A stretch of DNA of 64,000 bases from a virus (IMGVR_UViG_3300033148_007258:1-64000); one strand, 5' to 3'. Counted from the first letter of the stretch, positions 7,406 through 14,225 are shown. Notes: a model not told the origin generated them from the letters alone. Program-made: numbers and translations.

Positions 7406-7432
7406 TATAACATATATAGTTCCATTTGTCAA
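7404..7432 (-). promoter_or_regulatory. sigma-70-type promoter for the minus-strand operon
   Basis: On the minus strand, TTGACA (7432-7427) is followed after exactly 17 bases by TATATT (7409-7404). This is a perfect -35 box with a one-mismatch -10 at ideal spacing. The predicted transcript starts near 7397 and reads into the ribbon-helix-helix gene at 7364. The early promoter at 47483-47511 has the same TTGACA-17-TATATT architecture. Confidence 0.8.
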
Positions 7433-7569
7433 GTACTTTTTTTCGAGTATTCCCCTGCGCGCGCCGTAACTTGTTGTAATTGCTGGCGGATACAACGGTA
7501 AAAAAAGTTTCTAAGGGCATTACCCCGCAAAAGCCGCGCAGGGCTAAAAATAAAAAGTAACTTAGAAAA

Positions 7570-7766
7570 GAAGGCTATTTTTCCCTGTAACCCCTTGTTG
7601 GTACATACGTTACAGGATTCCCAAAAATGAGAAAAAGAAGGTGAAAAGAAGGCAAAAAAGAAGGTAAAAAAGAAGGCTATTTTCGCCCGTAACTTATTGC
7701 CAGTAAATGCCTTACAGGATTCCTAAAAATAAGAAAAAGAAGGTAAAAAAGAAGGTAAAAAAGAAT
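7570..7766. repeat. two tandem ~102-bp purine-rich repeats with internal inverted repeats
   Basis: GAAGGCTATTTT starts copy 1 at 7570 and copy 2 at 7672. Each copy then has a stem (CCTGTAAC 7584-7591 with GTTACAGG 7609-7616; in copy 2 CCCGTAA with TTACAGG, one mismatch), then GGATTCC, then runs of GAAGG(T/C)AAAAA. The second copy ends in repeated GAAGGTAAAAAA units. The arrangement of stem, spacer and polypurine track is conserved between copies, which suggests a function such as protein binding or DNA unwinding. Confidence 0.75.
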
Positions 7767-7800
7767 AATCTAACAATACTACAAAGAAAATAATACTGTA

Positions 7801-7878
7801 GTAGTAGTAATAGTGTAGTATAGTAGTAGTAGTTATAGTGTAGTAGTATTAATAATCTGTAGTAGTTATAGTGTAGTA
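7801..7878. repeat. three 20-bp iterons (GTAGTAG-rich)
   Basis: GTAGTAGTTATAGTGTAGTA occurs exactly at 7826-7845 and 7859-7878, and with one change (A for T at position 9) at 7801-7820. The copies are directly repeated, are AT-rich and lie next to the purine-rich repeats. Directly repeated sites of this size are typical of initiator-bound replication origins in phages and plasmids. An operator array is the alternative. Confidence 0.75.
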
Positions 7879-8240
7879 TTATTTTCTGTCATAAATCCAC
7901 TTTACTGCCATATTTCTGTTTTTACTACAACCACTCTATTACAAACCTTTACCACGCCACTCATTACACAACCTTACTACTTCACTGTCGCGATCCATCG
8001 TTGCGCCCGGTCAGTGCCGCTCCTTGTGTCAGGAGGCTTAGACCAACCGCAAGCACCTTTGCGCTTAGCAGCGCTATCTGACTACCTTACTGACTACTTT
8101 CGACCATTCTTTTAAGCACAATTCGTATTATTCTACGAGCACGTGGGGGATGCCGATTTTATTCCGGGCGGTCGCCCAGTAAAAACTGAGCACAAATAAC
8201 AATCGGGGCAATTCCCGGCTGTTAAGCACGATCCCGGCAC

Positions 8241-8265
8241 GTCAATGGACTGGCAGTCCGTTGAC
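8241..8265. promoter_or_regulatory. 25-bp near-perfect palindrome
   Basis: Two 12-base arms (GTCAATGGACTG and CAGTCCGTTGAC) flank a single central G. Eleven positions pair exactly and one is a T-G wobble. In DNA it would suit a dimeric regulator or recombinase; in RNA it would need a larger loop and so is less likely to act as a hairpin. No gene is adjacent on either side within 250 bases. Confidence 0.6.
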
Positions 8266-8534
8266 CCATTGCTTGTATGTGCCGTAATATCAGCGTGTTA
8301 CAGCGCACTGGCGGGAGCGCGGTATCAACACGGGTACTAACTTTTGAGGTAATTTGCGGCGGCGTGGGCGCTGTACCGGCGTTGATGGATTGTATCGCGG
8401 GTGTGTGCGCGCGACTCAATGACGCCGCCACCGCTCACGTGCGGGCGTATCCCATGTTGTATAGCAACGTCCTTGTGTGCGCAAAAAATTTTGAAAAAAA
8501 TTTCTAACACTAAGGAAATACAAGGAGTTAGGAT

Positions 8535-8819
8535 ATGCGCGGATGGGTGGTGATATGGATTAAAGTAAGGGGGAGAGGCTACGGGAGATAGGGGGACTGG
8601 GGAGTGTGGTGGGCGTGCACATTATTTTGATACCGAGAAAGCGGGGATACGGGCAAGAAATAACCCCGTCACGGTTTCGTGGTGACAACAGGTGACGGGG
8701 GTCAGATTTAATAAAATCGGGGGAGCCTTTAGGAAAGGACACAGGGGTTAGCGCCCTGTGAGGCGGGTTCGACTCCTCCACTATATACACGATTAAAGGG
8801 CGGAGAAAGTTCCTTTTTT
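8535..8819 (+). ncRNA. candidate small RNA or leader with tRNA-like fold and terminator
   Basis: Three folded parts occur in order. First is a 9-bp stem CCCCGTCAC/GTGACGGGG (8664-8672 with 8692-8700). Second is a tRNA-like three-way element: GGGGGAG/CTCCTCC (8719-8725 with 8773-8779) enclosing a CCTTT/AAAGG hairpin, a 7-bp CACAGGG/CCCTGTG stem with a 7-base loop (8740-8760), and GGGTTCGA. Third is AAAGG/CCTTT with a six-T run (8795-8819), resembling an intrinsic terminator. An 18-codon frame with a good ribosome site (8535-8591, MRGWVVIWIKVRGRGYGR) opens the region. The boundaries are guesses. Confidence 0.4.
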
Positions 8820-8937
8820 ATTGATAATGAATTTTTTAAGGGGCATGGAGGGGGCGCGAAAAAAAGTTGAGAAATAGCTTTGAAAACAGTGATTGGGTTT
8901 TATATTAAGGTCGACGAGGTTGATAAAGGGAGTAGAA

Positions 8938-9499
8938 ATGAACAGGCGGAACGTATTAAAAGTTTTGGGCGTGGGGGCGTTGGCGCCGATGGCGTTTTTA
9001 AAAAACATATTTAAATTTGGCAACAAAAGGATCAGTGGCGATGTTGAATCGGGTCAAGTGCTGCAGATGTGCTGGGGTGTACATTTACATCCGGTTCACG
9101 GCAGATTGCCTGGTGTTCCACCTGGTGTTGATATAATTTCACCCAGGGGGTGCATACTCGCCGGGGAAATAAGGGACGTTGCTGTTGAACAACCAGACCA
9201 GCGGTGTATGCTCACGGGGATAGACCTCCCTGATAAAATCTATAAATCTCGGCAACGTTTGTTGAATGATGGTTATAGGGTTGTATCTGGAGCAAGTGAT
9301 GTTATTAGGGGTGTTTAAGAGTGTATCTAAAACAAGTGATGTTATTAGGGGTGTTAAGGTTCCTAAGAGTGTTTATGAGGAGCAACTTGAAATTGAAAAG
9401 CCGTTTATTTGTCGCATGGTGTCTCCTGAAGATTTTACGTCTTGGAGAAGTATATTGGTATCTAATTTAGAGGCAAGGAGCAAAAATGGAAACGGGTAG
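8938..9499 (+). pseudogene. Tat-leader protein gene split by a 40-bp tandem duplication
   Basis: The first part (8938-9318, 126 aa) begins MNRRNVLKVLGVGALAP, a twin-arginine-type leader, and stops early. The second part continues in another frame to 9499 (VKVPKSVYEEQLEIEKPF). A 40-bp direct duplication (9283-9322 and 9323-9362) creates the break. Removing one copy gives one in-frame 173-aa protein. GGGAGTAGAAATG marks the start. The leader closely matches that of the gene at 10133. The mature part has no recognised fold. It could be a broken gene, a slippage-switched gene, or an assembly error. Confidence 0.65.
9283..9362. repeat. 40-bp imperfect tandem duplication
   Basis: GTATCTGGAGCAAGTGATG and what follows, ending GGGGTGTT, is repeated after exactly 40 bases as GTATCTAAAACAAGTGATG. 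Because 40 is not a multiple of three, the second copy shifts the frame of the Tat-leader gene and exposes a TAA at 9316-9318. The copies differ at a few positions, so it is not simply a sequencing stutter. Confidence 0.85.
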
Positions 9500-9680
9500 G
9501 ATTCCTTGTGAAGAATGGCAGGGAATAAAAGGCGCTGTTGTTAAACAGTCAGACTTGCAGCGTGCGGGTGAAGCTCTGTGTGATGAGATTTTAGAGGATC
9601 AACAATATATACACTATATTGAGGGTAATAAATGGAAGCGCATAAGAAGAAAAGGTTGGAAGAGGATGGCTGGGCGGTAG
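9486..9680 (+). CDS. hypothetical protein, 64 aa
   Basis: AAGGAGCAAAAATG gives a strong ribosome site at 9486, inside the last codons of the split Tat-leader gene. The protein is acidic in the middle (EALCDEILEDQQYIHYIEGN) and strongly basic at the end (KWKRIRRKGWKRMAGR). Its last 49 bases overlap the next gene in another frame. Function unknown. Confidence 0.6.
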   Translation: METGRIPCEEWQGIKGAVVKQSDLQRAGEALCDEILEDQQYIHYIEGNKWKRIRRKGWKRMAGR

Positions 9681-10111
9681 GCGACGCAGAGGAATTTTTG
9701 GGGATAGATAAACTTAATCAGCTACAAGGGGCTGAGGCGCATAAAAAGCATTATGTTGTTTATTATGGGGGCATGCGCGGGAAGATACATTCCATTTTTA
9801 AAAAAGCATTTAATCCATATATTAAGATACGCGATGTATTAACCGACAAACTGATTGTTTGTTATTATCCGAAGAAATCATACGGGGAAATAGTGCGGTT
9901 ATTGGAAGAGCGAGATTCAACGGTGGCTGTTTTTGGTAGAATAATAGCGGATCGTACAGACCATTCGATTATTCAGATTTGGGCTGAGAAGTTTGAAGTT
10001 TTGCCGAAATATCAAGAGGGCGATAGGGAAAAATTTATTGGTTGTGCCCCAGATTTGACAGGGGGATTGTCTTCTGAAGAATACATCAGGAGGAATCGTG
10101 GTGGCGAATAA
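9632..10111 (+). CDS. hypothetical protein with XRE/antitoxin-type N-terminal strip, 159 aa
   Basis: Residues 2-26 (KKKRLEEDGWAVGDAEEFLG) match the opening strip often seen in small XRE-like regulators and antitoxins, but no helix-turn-helix follows. Residues about 65-125 (KKSYGEIVRLLEERDSTVAV, then FGRIIADRTDH) look like an OB-like strand-rich domain, and the tail CAPDLTGGLSSEEYIRRNR is typical of small antitoxin-like proteins. It could regulate a toxin or the operon, but no partner is obvious. The ribosome site is weak (GAGGGTAATAA). Confidence 0.65.
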   Translation: MEAHKKKRLEEDGWAVGDAEEFLGIDKLNQLQGAEAHKKHYVVYYGGMRGKIHSIFKKAFNPYIKIRDVLTDKLIVCYYPKKSYGEIVRLLEERDSTVAVFGRIIADRTDHSIIQIWAEKFEVLPKYQEGDREKFIGCAPDLTGGLSSEEYIRRNRGGE

Positions 10112-10132
10112 AAATTATAAAAAGGAATTAAA

Positions 10133-10711
10133 ATGAACAGGCGAAAGGCTTTAAACGTATTAGGCGTCGGGGCATTAATGCCGGTTGCTACGTTTGGTGG
10201 GTTGAGTAAGATTTTTGGGTTAGGGGAAAAAGCGGGCGAATATGGATTGTCCAAATGGGGTAAATCTTTTCTTGCGTGTTCTTTTTATAGTCCGCACTAT
10301 AATTTTTATCATCGTTCATATTATGGTTTTCCAGGGATTATTGTGAACGATATGAATATGTCTATGATGGAGAACGTTGTTCGGTCTCTTTTGTTGGAAT
10401 GTCCTCAATATTGGGATTATGAGCATAGCTATCGTGATTTTGGTAAGGGGGAGGTTGTAGTCGAAAAGGAGATAGATGAACGCAACCGGCAAATGTTAAG
10501 GGCATATCAAAGGGCTGGTATTAAGAAACGGATTGCATGGGAGCCGAATTTGGGGCGGTTTAGTAATGAAAACAACTGGGGCTGGATGGATGATAGTGAG
10601 CGGAAAATCATTCTACTTGACAGGGGTATAATAAAAATAGCACAGGGCAACGCGAAAAATATTTTAAGACAACTGCCGTTGGATAAATTTTTGGGGATAA
10701 GCAATGGGTAG
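10133..10711 (+). CDS. Tat-leader exported protein, 192 aa
   Basis: AAAAGGAATTAAAATG precedes the start. The N-terminus MNRRKALNVLGVGALMPVAT is nearly the same as that of the gene at 8938 and has the RRxxLxxLGxGA pattern of twin-arginine signals, with a hydrophobic stretch to about residue 25. The mature part is rich in tyrosine and tryptophan (FYSPHYNFYHRSYYGFPG; then NNWGWMD) and has no recognised fold. The stop overlaps the phosphohydrolase gene by 8 bases. If the leader works, the protein is exported folded, perhaps with a cofactor. Confidence 0.7.
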   Translation: MNRRKALNVLGVGALMPVATFGGLSKIFGLGEKAGEYGLSKWGKSFLACSFYSPHYNFYHRSYYGFPGIIVNDMNMSMMENVVRSLLLECPQYWDYEHSYRDFGKGEVVVEKEIDERNRQMLRAYQRAGIKKRIAWEPNLGRFSNENNWGWMDDSERKIILLDRGIIKIAQGNAKNILRQLPLDKFLGISNG

Positions 10712-12344
10712 GGTTATGGTTTTGGGGATTGATGGATGCCCGGAAGAAATGCTAATGAAGTGGATGCTCGATGGCGGCGGTTGGTTACCGAATTTCAAGC
10801 GGCTGTATGATAGCGGTGCGTTTTTGACGATGCGAAGCACAGTTCCTTATTGGACGGTTCCGGCGTGGTTGTCGATGCTGACAGGGAAAACGCCGAAGCG
10901 GCTGAATGTGTTCGGGTTTTATCACCGGAAAAAGGAGTCGTATGAGAACGAACTGGTGAGGATTGACTGGGAAAAGCATAATCCTCTATGGCGGATACTA
11001 TCGGATGCCGGAAAGCGGTCGATTTTTGTGAACGTTCCCACCACAGAGCCGCCAACAAAGGGATTTAACGGCGCGATGGTCGGCGGCTCTATTATGAACC
11101 CCGATCCACATAGGATAGCCTATCCGGCGGGTCTTAACCGGTGGCTGCTTGAGCAAGGATATGTCGCGGACGATTATGCGTCTCTTGCCAACAACCCTAT
11201 TAAGCACGCCCGGAAAATGATTCGGGCGGATATGAAACGTATAGAGATAGCGAAACAGTTAATGGCCGATGTGTGGGATTTATTTATGTTCGCTTTTTAT
11301 TTCAGCGACCCGATTCTACACCGGTTCTGGAAGTATATTGACGAAAAACATAAGGATTATGAGGATAAGGGAGAGTGCCGCGAGGTTGTTTATGAGTATT
11401 TCAAGATGGTCGACGACTTTCTGGGATACTGCCTTGACCGGTTGCCTGCGGACGGGAACCTGTTTGTGGTGTCGGATCACGGTATGGGACAGCTTCGGTA
11501 TTTCGTTGACTTGAACAAGTGGCTATTTGACAATGGGTATATGGCGCTGAAAAACAAGGGGCGCAAGCGGTTCAATATGTATCATTTTCAGTATACGAGA
11601 CTGTATGACTGGTTGCGGCGGGCGTATCTGCCGTTCAGGGGTATTGGATTGGCTAAGGGGGTGCGGGATCGGGTATTTGGCGCGCTGCCAAAATGGGAAC
11701 GCACCAGCGCTGATGTTGACTGGGAGAGAACGAGGGCGTATAGCTTCGGGAAGGATTCCATATATTTTAATTTAAAAGGACGGGACCCGCAAGGGATGTA
11801 TTGGACAAAAAAGGGAACTTTGGGTTTGTATGGCAAAATATTAAAGAGTTTGCATTCTTTGCGCGATCCCGATACTGGCGAGTGTATTGTTTGGGATACA
11901 AAACACAATTGGCTTGTTGATACGATGCAAGCAAGGCTGTTGCCCGATATGTTTATTGAGTTCGAGGGCGGGTCGTACTATATCAGCAATCAGGGCGAGG
12001 CGGCGCCAGGGGGAAAGCTGTTTTATGAACGGAAAGAGACCAGCGCCGCGCATAAGCGGAACACGATATTTGTCGGGTACGGGCATGATATTGAGAAGAA
12101 AACGGGCGGTACGGTTGATATTTGCGATATTGCGCCGACCATATTGCACATGCTGGGCGTTCCGATACCCGATGACGTCGATGGCGAGGTGTTATCCGGG
12201 CTTTTTAGGGAAAAATCGCCGTTAAGGGGGCAAAAAGAGGTCAGAAAGAGCCGAAAAGCGGTGGCGCGGGACACGGAAGCGGCGGTTTCGGGCGAATCGG
12301 ACGCTGTGGTAGAGAAGCGGCTACGGGAACTGGGGTATTTATGA
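10704..12344 (+). CDS. AlkP-superfamily phosphohydrolase / type I phosphodiesterase (COG3379-like)
   Basis: A 546-aa protein with the ordered metal and catalytic motifs of the alkaline-phosphatase superfamily: GID (D10), STVPYWTVPAW with the likely nucleophile T51, SDPILHRFW (D202, H206), VVSDHGMG (257-262) and a C-terminal GHD/ICDIAPTILHMLGVP block. Family members hydrolyse phosphodiesters or transfer phosphate groups, including on envelope polymers. No signal peptide or membrane segment is visible, so it probably acts in the cytoplasm. It overlaps the Tat-leader gene and is probably co-transcribed with it. Enzymes of this type are not standard phage genes, so a moron or envelope-modifying role is plausible. 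Confidence 0.88.
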   Translation: MGRVMVLGIDGCPEEMLMKWMLDGGGWLPNFKRLYDSGAFLTMRSTVPYWTVPAWLSMLTGKTPKRLNVFGFYHRKKESYENELVRIDWEKHNPLWRILSDAGKRSIFVNVPTTEPPTKGFNGAMVGGSIMNPDPHRIAYPAGLNRWLLEQGYVADDYASLANNPIKHARKMIRADMKRIEIAKQLMADVWDLFMFAFYFSDPILHRFWKYIDEKHKDYEDKGECREVVYEYFKMVDDFLGYCLDRLPADGNLFVVSDHGMGQLRYFVDLNKWLFDNGYMALKNKGRKRFNMYHFQYTRLYDWLRRAYLPFRGIGLAKGVRDRVFGALPKWERTSADVDWERTRAYSFGKDSIYFNLKGRDPQGMYWTKKGTLGLYGKILKSLHSLRDPDTGECIVWDTKHNWLVDTMQARLLPDMFIEFEGGSYYISNQGEAAPGGKLFYERKETSAAHKRNTIFVGYGHDIEKKTGGTVDICDIAPTILHMLGVPIPDDVDGEVLSGLFREKSPLRGQKEVRKSRKAVARDTEAAVSGESDAVVEKRLRELGYL

Positions 12345-12370
12345 ATGAGAGAACGCTAAAAGGGGATTAT

Positions 12371-12574
12371 ATGGAAAAACAAAAAGAAAAATCAAGCGGA
12401 AAAATTTTTGTGGGTTTAACATATAAGGGCGTTCCAATTATTCCCGATAGCCATGTGCCAGAAGATGAATTTTGGTATTATAGCGAAGGTAAATGGTATG
12501 TTTATAAAAATGGAAAATCCAGAGAAATGAATGACAAAGAACTGGAAACGATTTATAGAGGGTTGAAACCATGA
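12371..12574 (+). CDS. hypothetical protein, 67 aa
   Basis: AGGGGATTATATG supports the start at 12371; an in-frame ATG at 12341 overlapping the phosphohydrolase stop (ATGA) would add 10 residues. The small protein has two aromatic strands (DEFWYYSEGKWYVYKNGKS), like a short beta-hairpin domain. The stop overlaps the next start by 4 bases. Function unknown. Confidence 0.68.
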   Translation: MEKQKEKSSGKIFVGLTYKGVPIIPDSHVPEDEFWYYSEGKWYVYKNGKSREMNDKELETIYRGLKP

Positions 12575-12900
12575 TACGATTTATTGATTTGTGGGGGCGG
12601 ATATATGTAACCAAGGGAGGCGATGAGCGCCGCCGTACTCATTTTGCATTTTGCAACATACTAAACGATGAACTTGAAGAGTTTAACAAAATAATTACAT
12701 GGGAAAGCTGGAAATCTTTTGAGAAGGACTTTGGATACGAGATCAAGGCTAAATCTATTACCCCATTTGGAAGGGATGTTCAAAAAAGTAAACTGAAAAC
12801 GAAAGAGATAGAACGCTATCACGGATTATGTCCAGCGTGGGTATTTAAGCCGTGTAGGTGTTATTTGTGTCAGGGAGAAACCGAAAAATCGGGTGGTTAA
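12571..12900 (+). CDS. hypothetical protein with C-terminal Cys cluster, 109 aa
   Basis: Coupled to the gene before it by an ATGA overlap. The tail CPAWVFKPCRCYLCQGE carries four cysteines, probably a zinc site. The body contains WESWKSFEKDFGYEIKAKS. No family recognised. It lies 6 bases before the Panacea-domain antitoxin gene, so it is the nearest candidate for that protein's toxin partner, though nothing in its sequence shows toxicity. Confidence 0.7.
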   Translation: MIRFIDLWGRIYVTKGGDERRRTHFAFCNILNDELEEFNKIITWESWKSFEKDFGYEIKAKSITPFGRDVQKSKLKTKEIERYHGLCPAWVFKPCRCYLCQGETEKSGG

Positions 12901-12906
12901 GGAATA

Positions 12907-13377
12907 ATGGTAAACGTTTTTGATGTAGCTGAATATATTTTAAGAAGAAACAAGGGCAAGTTAATGCCTGTTTGGAGGCTTCATAAATTGTTGTATTATT
13001 GTCAAGCATGGTCGCTGGTTTGGGACGGGGTCTCTTTGTTTGATGAAGACATCCATGCAGGGGATAATAGCCCCATAATCGAAAAGCTATATCAATATCA
13101 CAGGGGGAAGTTTCATATAAGGAAAATAAAACGCGGCAATCCAGAAAACCTTACTCAAGAACAAATCGAGACGATTAACAGCGTTTTAGATTTCTATGGT
13201 GAAAAATCATCACAATTTTTGGGTGATTTAATTCGTTCAGAAACCCCGTGGCGAGAAGCTCAACTGATTTTCTCGGAAAGAAAAAAAAGTCAACGAATTA
13301 TTTCGCCAAAGTCAATGGCAAAGTATTATGGCGCATTGCCGTTGATAAAAATTCAGGTGGTTGAGGAATTATTTTGA
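12907..13377 (+). CDS. Panacea-domain (DUF4065, SocA/GepA-like) antitoxin
   Basis: A 156-aa protein whose start, NVFDVAEYILRRNKGKLMPV, then LHKLLYYCQAWSLVWDG and NSPIIEKLYQYHRG, is the diagnostic pattern of the Panacea (DUF4065) domain. In known toxin-antitoxin pairs this domain neutralises widely different toxins, and SocA also delivers its toxin for proteolysis. The helical C-terminal half ends KIQVVEELF. The gene follows a 109-aa cysteine-rich gene and precedes a structured RNA. No familiar toxin fold lies next to it, so the partner is uncertain. Confidence 0.88.
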   Translation: MVNVFDVAEYILRRNKGKLMPVWRLHKLLYYCQAWSLVWDGVSLFDEDIHAGDNSPIIEKLYQYHRGKFHIRKIKRGNPENLTQEQIETINSVLDFYGEKSSQFLGDLIRSETPWREAQLIFSERKKSQRIISPKSMAKYYGALPLIKIQVVEELF

Positions 13378-13466
13378 ATAAAATTAAGCACGGAATGAAA
13401 ATATTTTTATATTTTTTCAGAAATTATGGAACATTTTTTGTTTTCAGTTGTATTAACTATAGTGGC

Positions 13467-13752
13467 AAATTAGGTTCCGGCTATATATTCCTCCATTTTA
13501 CCCCCGTTGAAGGTCTCCCCTCGGTTCGGGTGACAACGAATGATTATCCCCTCGGTTCGGGAATTAATATATACACGAGTCCACTGTGGCGCTCCGGGAA
13601 GCCGGAAAGCAAGTGGAAACCTTTATCATTGGATTCCTAAAACGGGTTGGCTGAATTTGTCCGGAACCAATTTTGCCGACTCAGTATCCGGGGGGAATTT
13701 TTTAATAACCGCTATTCATTCCGCATAGACGGAGTTGACGGCGGTTTTTTTT
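13467..13752 (+). ncRNA. candidate structured RNA leader (possible riboswitch) ending in a terminator
   Basis: A long-range stem pairs AAATT-A-GGTTCCGG (13467-13480) with CCGGAACC-AATTT (13661-13673): 13 base pairs with one bulged A. Inside are two copies of CCCCTCGGTTCGGG (13517-13530 and 13548-13561), and a nested hairpin TCCACT/AGTGGA (13580-13585 with 13612-13617) capped by TCCGG-GAAG-CCGGA (13593-13606). The GGTTCGGG copies resemble the 5' strand GGTTCCGG and could compete for its partner. An intrinsic terminator follows (13707-13752), then the lipoprotein gene. The layout suits a metabolite- or protein-sensing leader. It does not match a class I can name. Confidence 0.5.
13707..13752 (+). 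terminator. intrinsic terminator upstream of lipoprotein gene
   Basis: AACCGC (13707-13712) pairs with GCGGTT (13741-13746), with an inner TTCCG/CGGAG pairing, followed by eight T residues. It lies 8 bases before the ribosome site of the lipoprotein gene, so it may act as an attenuator controlled by the upstream fold. Confidence 0.65.
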
Positions 13753-13777
13753 GTGCTGAAGGAGAAAACGATGTGCC

Positions 13778-14149
13778 ATGTATGCCCGGCTATGCGTCGT
13801 CCTGTTTGTGTTTTTGTGTGGGTGTGCCGCTTCTCAGCGTGCGGATCGCGCTCATTACAGCGATACGGTTATTATAGAAGCGGAGATTCTGGCGTGCAGC
13901 GATGCGAGCACGGCGTATGACCTTATATGGCGGCTGAGACCGTCGCTGATGTTTCGGGCGACGCGGGGGGTTCGCCGGAATTATCCGGTGGTTGTGTATT
14001 TAAACAATATGAGGCTTGTCGGTGTTAAATCACTTGAGTTAATTAGCGCGCGGGGGCTTCGTGAGATCAGGTATCTTGATCCGGGTGCGGCGACCGTGCG
14101 ATATGGGACAGGGCACGCGGCAGGCGTGTTTGTGATTACGTTTTATTAA
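13778..14149 (+). CDS. lipoprotein with TonB-receptor plug-like domain, 123 aa
   Basis: Residues 1-16 (MYARLCVVLFVFLCGC) form a signal peptide ending in a lipobox-like LCGC, so the mature protein is probably lipid-anchored at C16. The rest reads like a TonB plug or carboxypeptidase-associated fold: YPVVVYLNNMRLVGVKSLEL, IREIRYL-like LREIRYLDPGAATVRYG, then GTGHAAGVFVITFY. I recall this layout (RRLRP, VYLDG, REIRYLSASDAT-RFGTG-GG-I-VTT) from small lipoproteins of Gemmatimonadota and related FCB bacteria. The start at 13778 is the in-frame ATG after AAGGAG, with long spacing. It is probably a surface-altering lysogenic gene. Confidence 0.7.
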   Translation: MYARLCVVLFVFLCGCAASQRADRAHYSDTVIIEAEILACSDASTAYDLIWRLRPSLMFRATRGVRRNYPVVVYLNNMRLVGVKSLELISARGLREIRYLDPGAATVRYGTGHAAGVFVITFY

Positions 14150-14163
14150 CTAATAGGGAATAT

Positions 14164-14209
14164 AGCCCAGTGCCGTTTACCGGCTCGATAGGGTTAATCC
14201 CGCTGGGCT
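14164..14209 (+). ncRNA. three-way-junction hairpin in leader of XRE gene
   Basis: AGCCCAG (14164-14170) pairs with CTGGGCT (14203-14209). Inside are two small hairpins, GCCG-TTTAC-CGGC and GGG-TTAAT-CCC. It lies between the lipoprotein stop and the XRE start. It may end the upstream transcript or act as a leader structure; only weak T-richness follows. Confidence 0.45.
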
Positions 14210-14225
14210 TCAAATATAATAGGTG

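Larger units (their letters stand above)
7433..8934. other. about 1.5 kb non-coding control region
   Basis: No frame in this stretch looks like a conserved protein. It holds, in order: an inverted repeat TTTCTAAG/CTTAGAAA (7508-7515 and 7561-7568); two 102-bp purine-rich repeats; three 20-bp iterons rich in GTAGTA; pyrimidine-rich and GC-rich stretches at about 7880-8240; a 25-bp palindrome (8241-8265); and a candidate small RNA (8535-8819). It separates the minus-strand operon from the plus-strand accessory genes and is a good candidate for a replication origin or a regulatory hub. Confidence 0.6.

Noticed and set aside
7801-7878. CRISPR array
   Set aside because: The three repeats are spaced by only 5 and 13 bases, are low in complexity, and no cas gene is present; iterons fit better.
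8277-8507. 76-aa plus-strand frame in the control region
   Set aside because: No ribosome site, low-complexity composition, overlaps an opposite frame of equal length, and resembles no protein.
13374-13640. 88-aa frame after the Panacea gene, considered as the missing hydrophobic toxin
   Set aside because: Most of it is the translation of duplicated RNA elements inside a predicted long-range stem; it has a TTG start with no ribosome site, and only the first 30 residues look like a peptide.
13467-13752. Cobalamin riboswitch
   Set aside because: CCACTG...GGGAAG and a leading AGGTTCC recall parts of the B12 class, but the central conserved core and the B12 box are not found, so I call it only a candidate leader.
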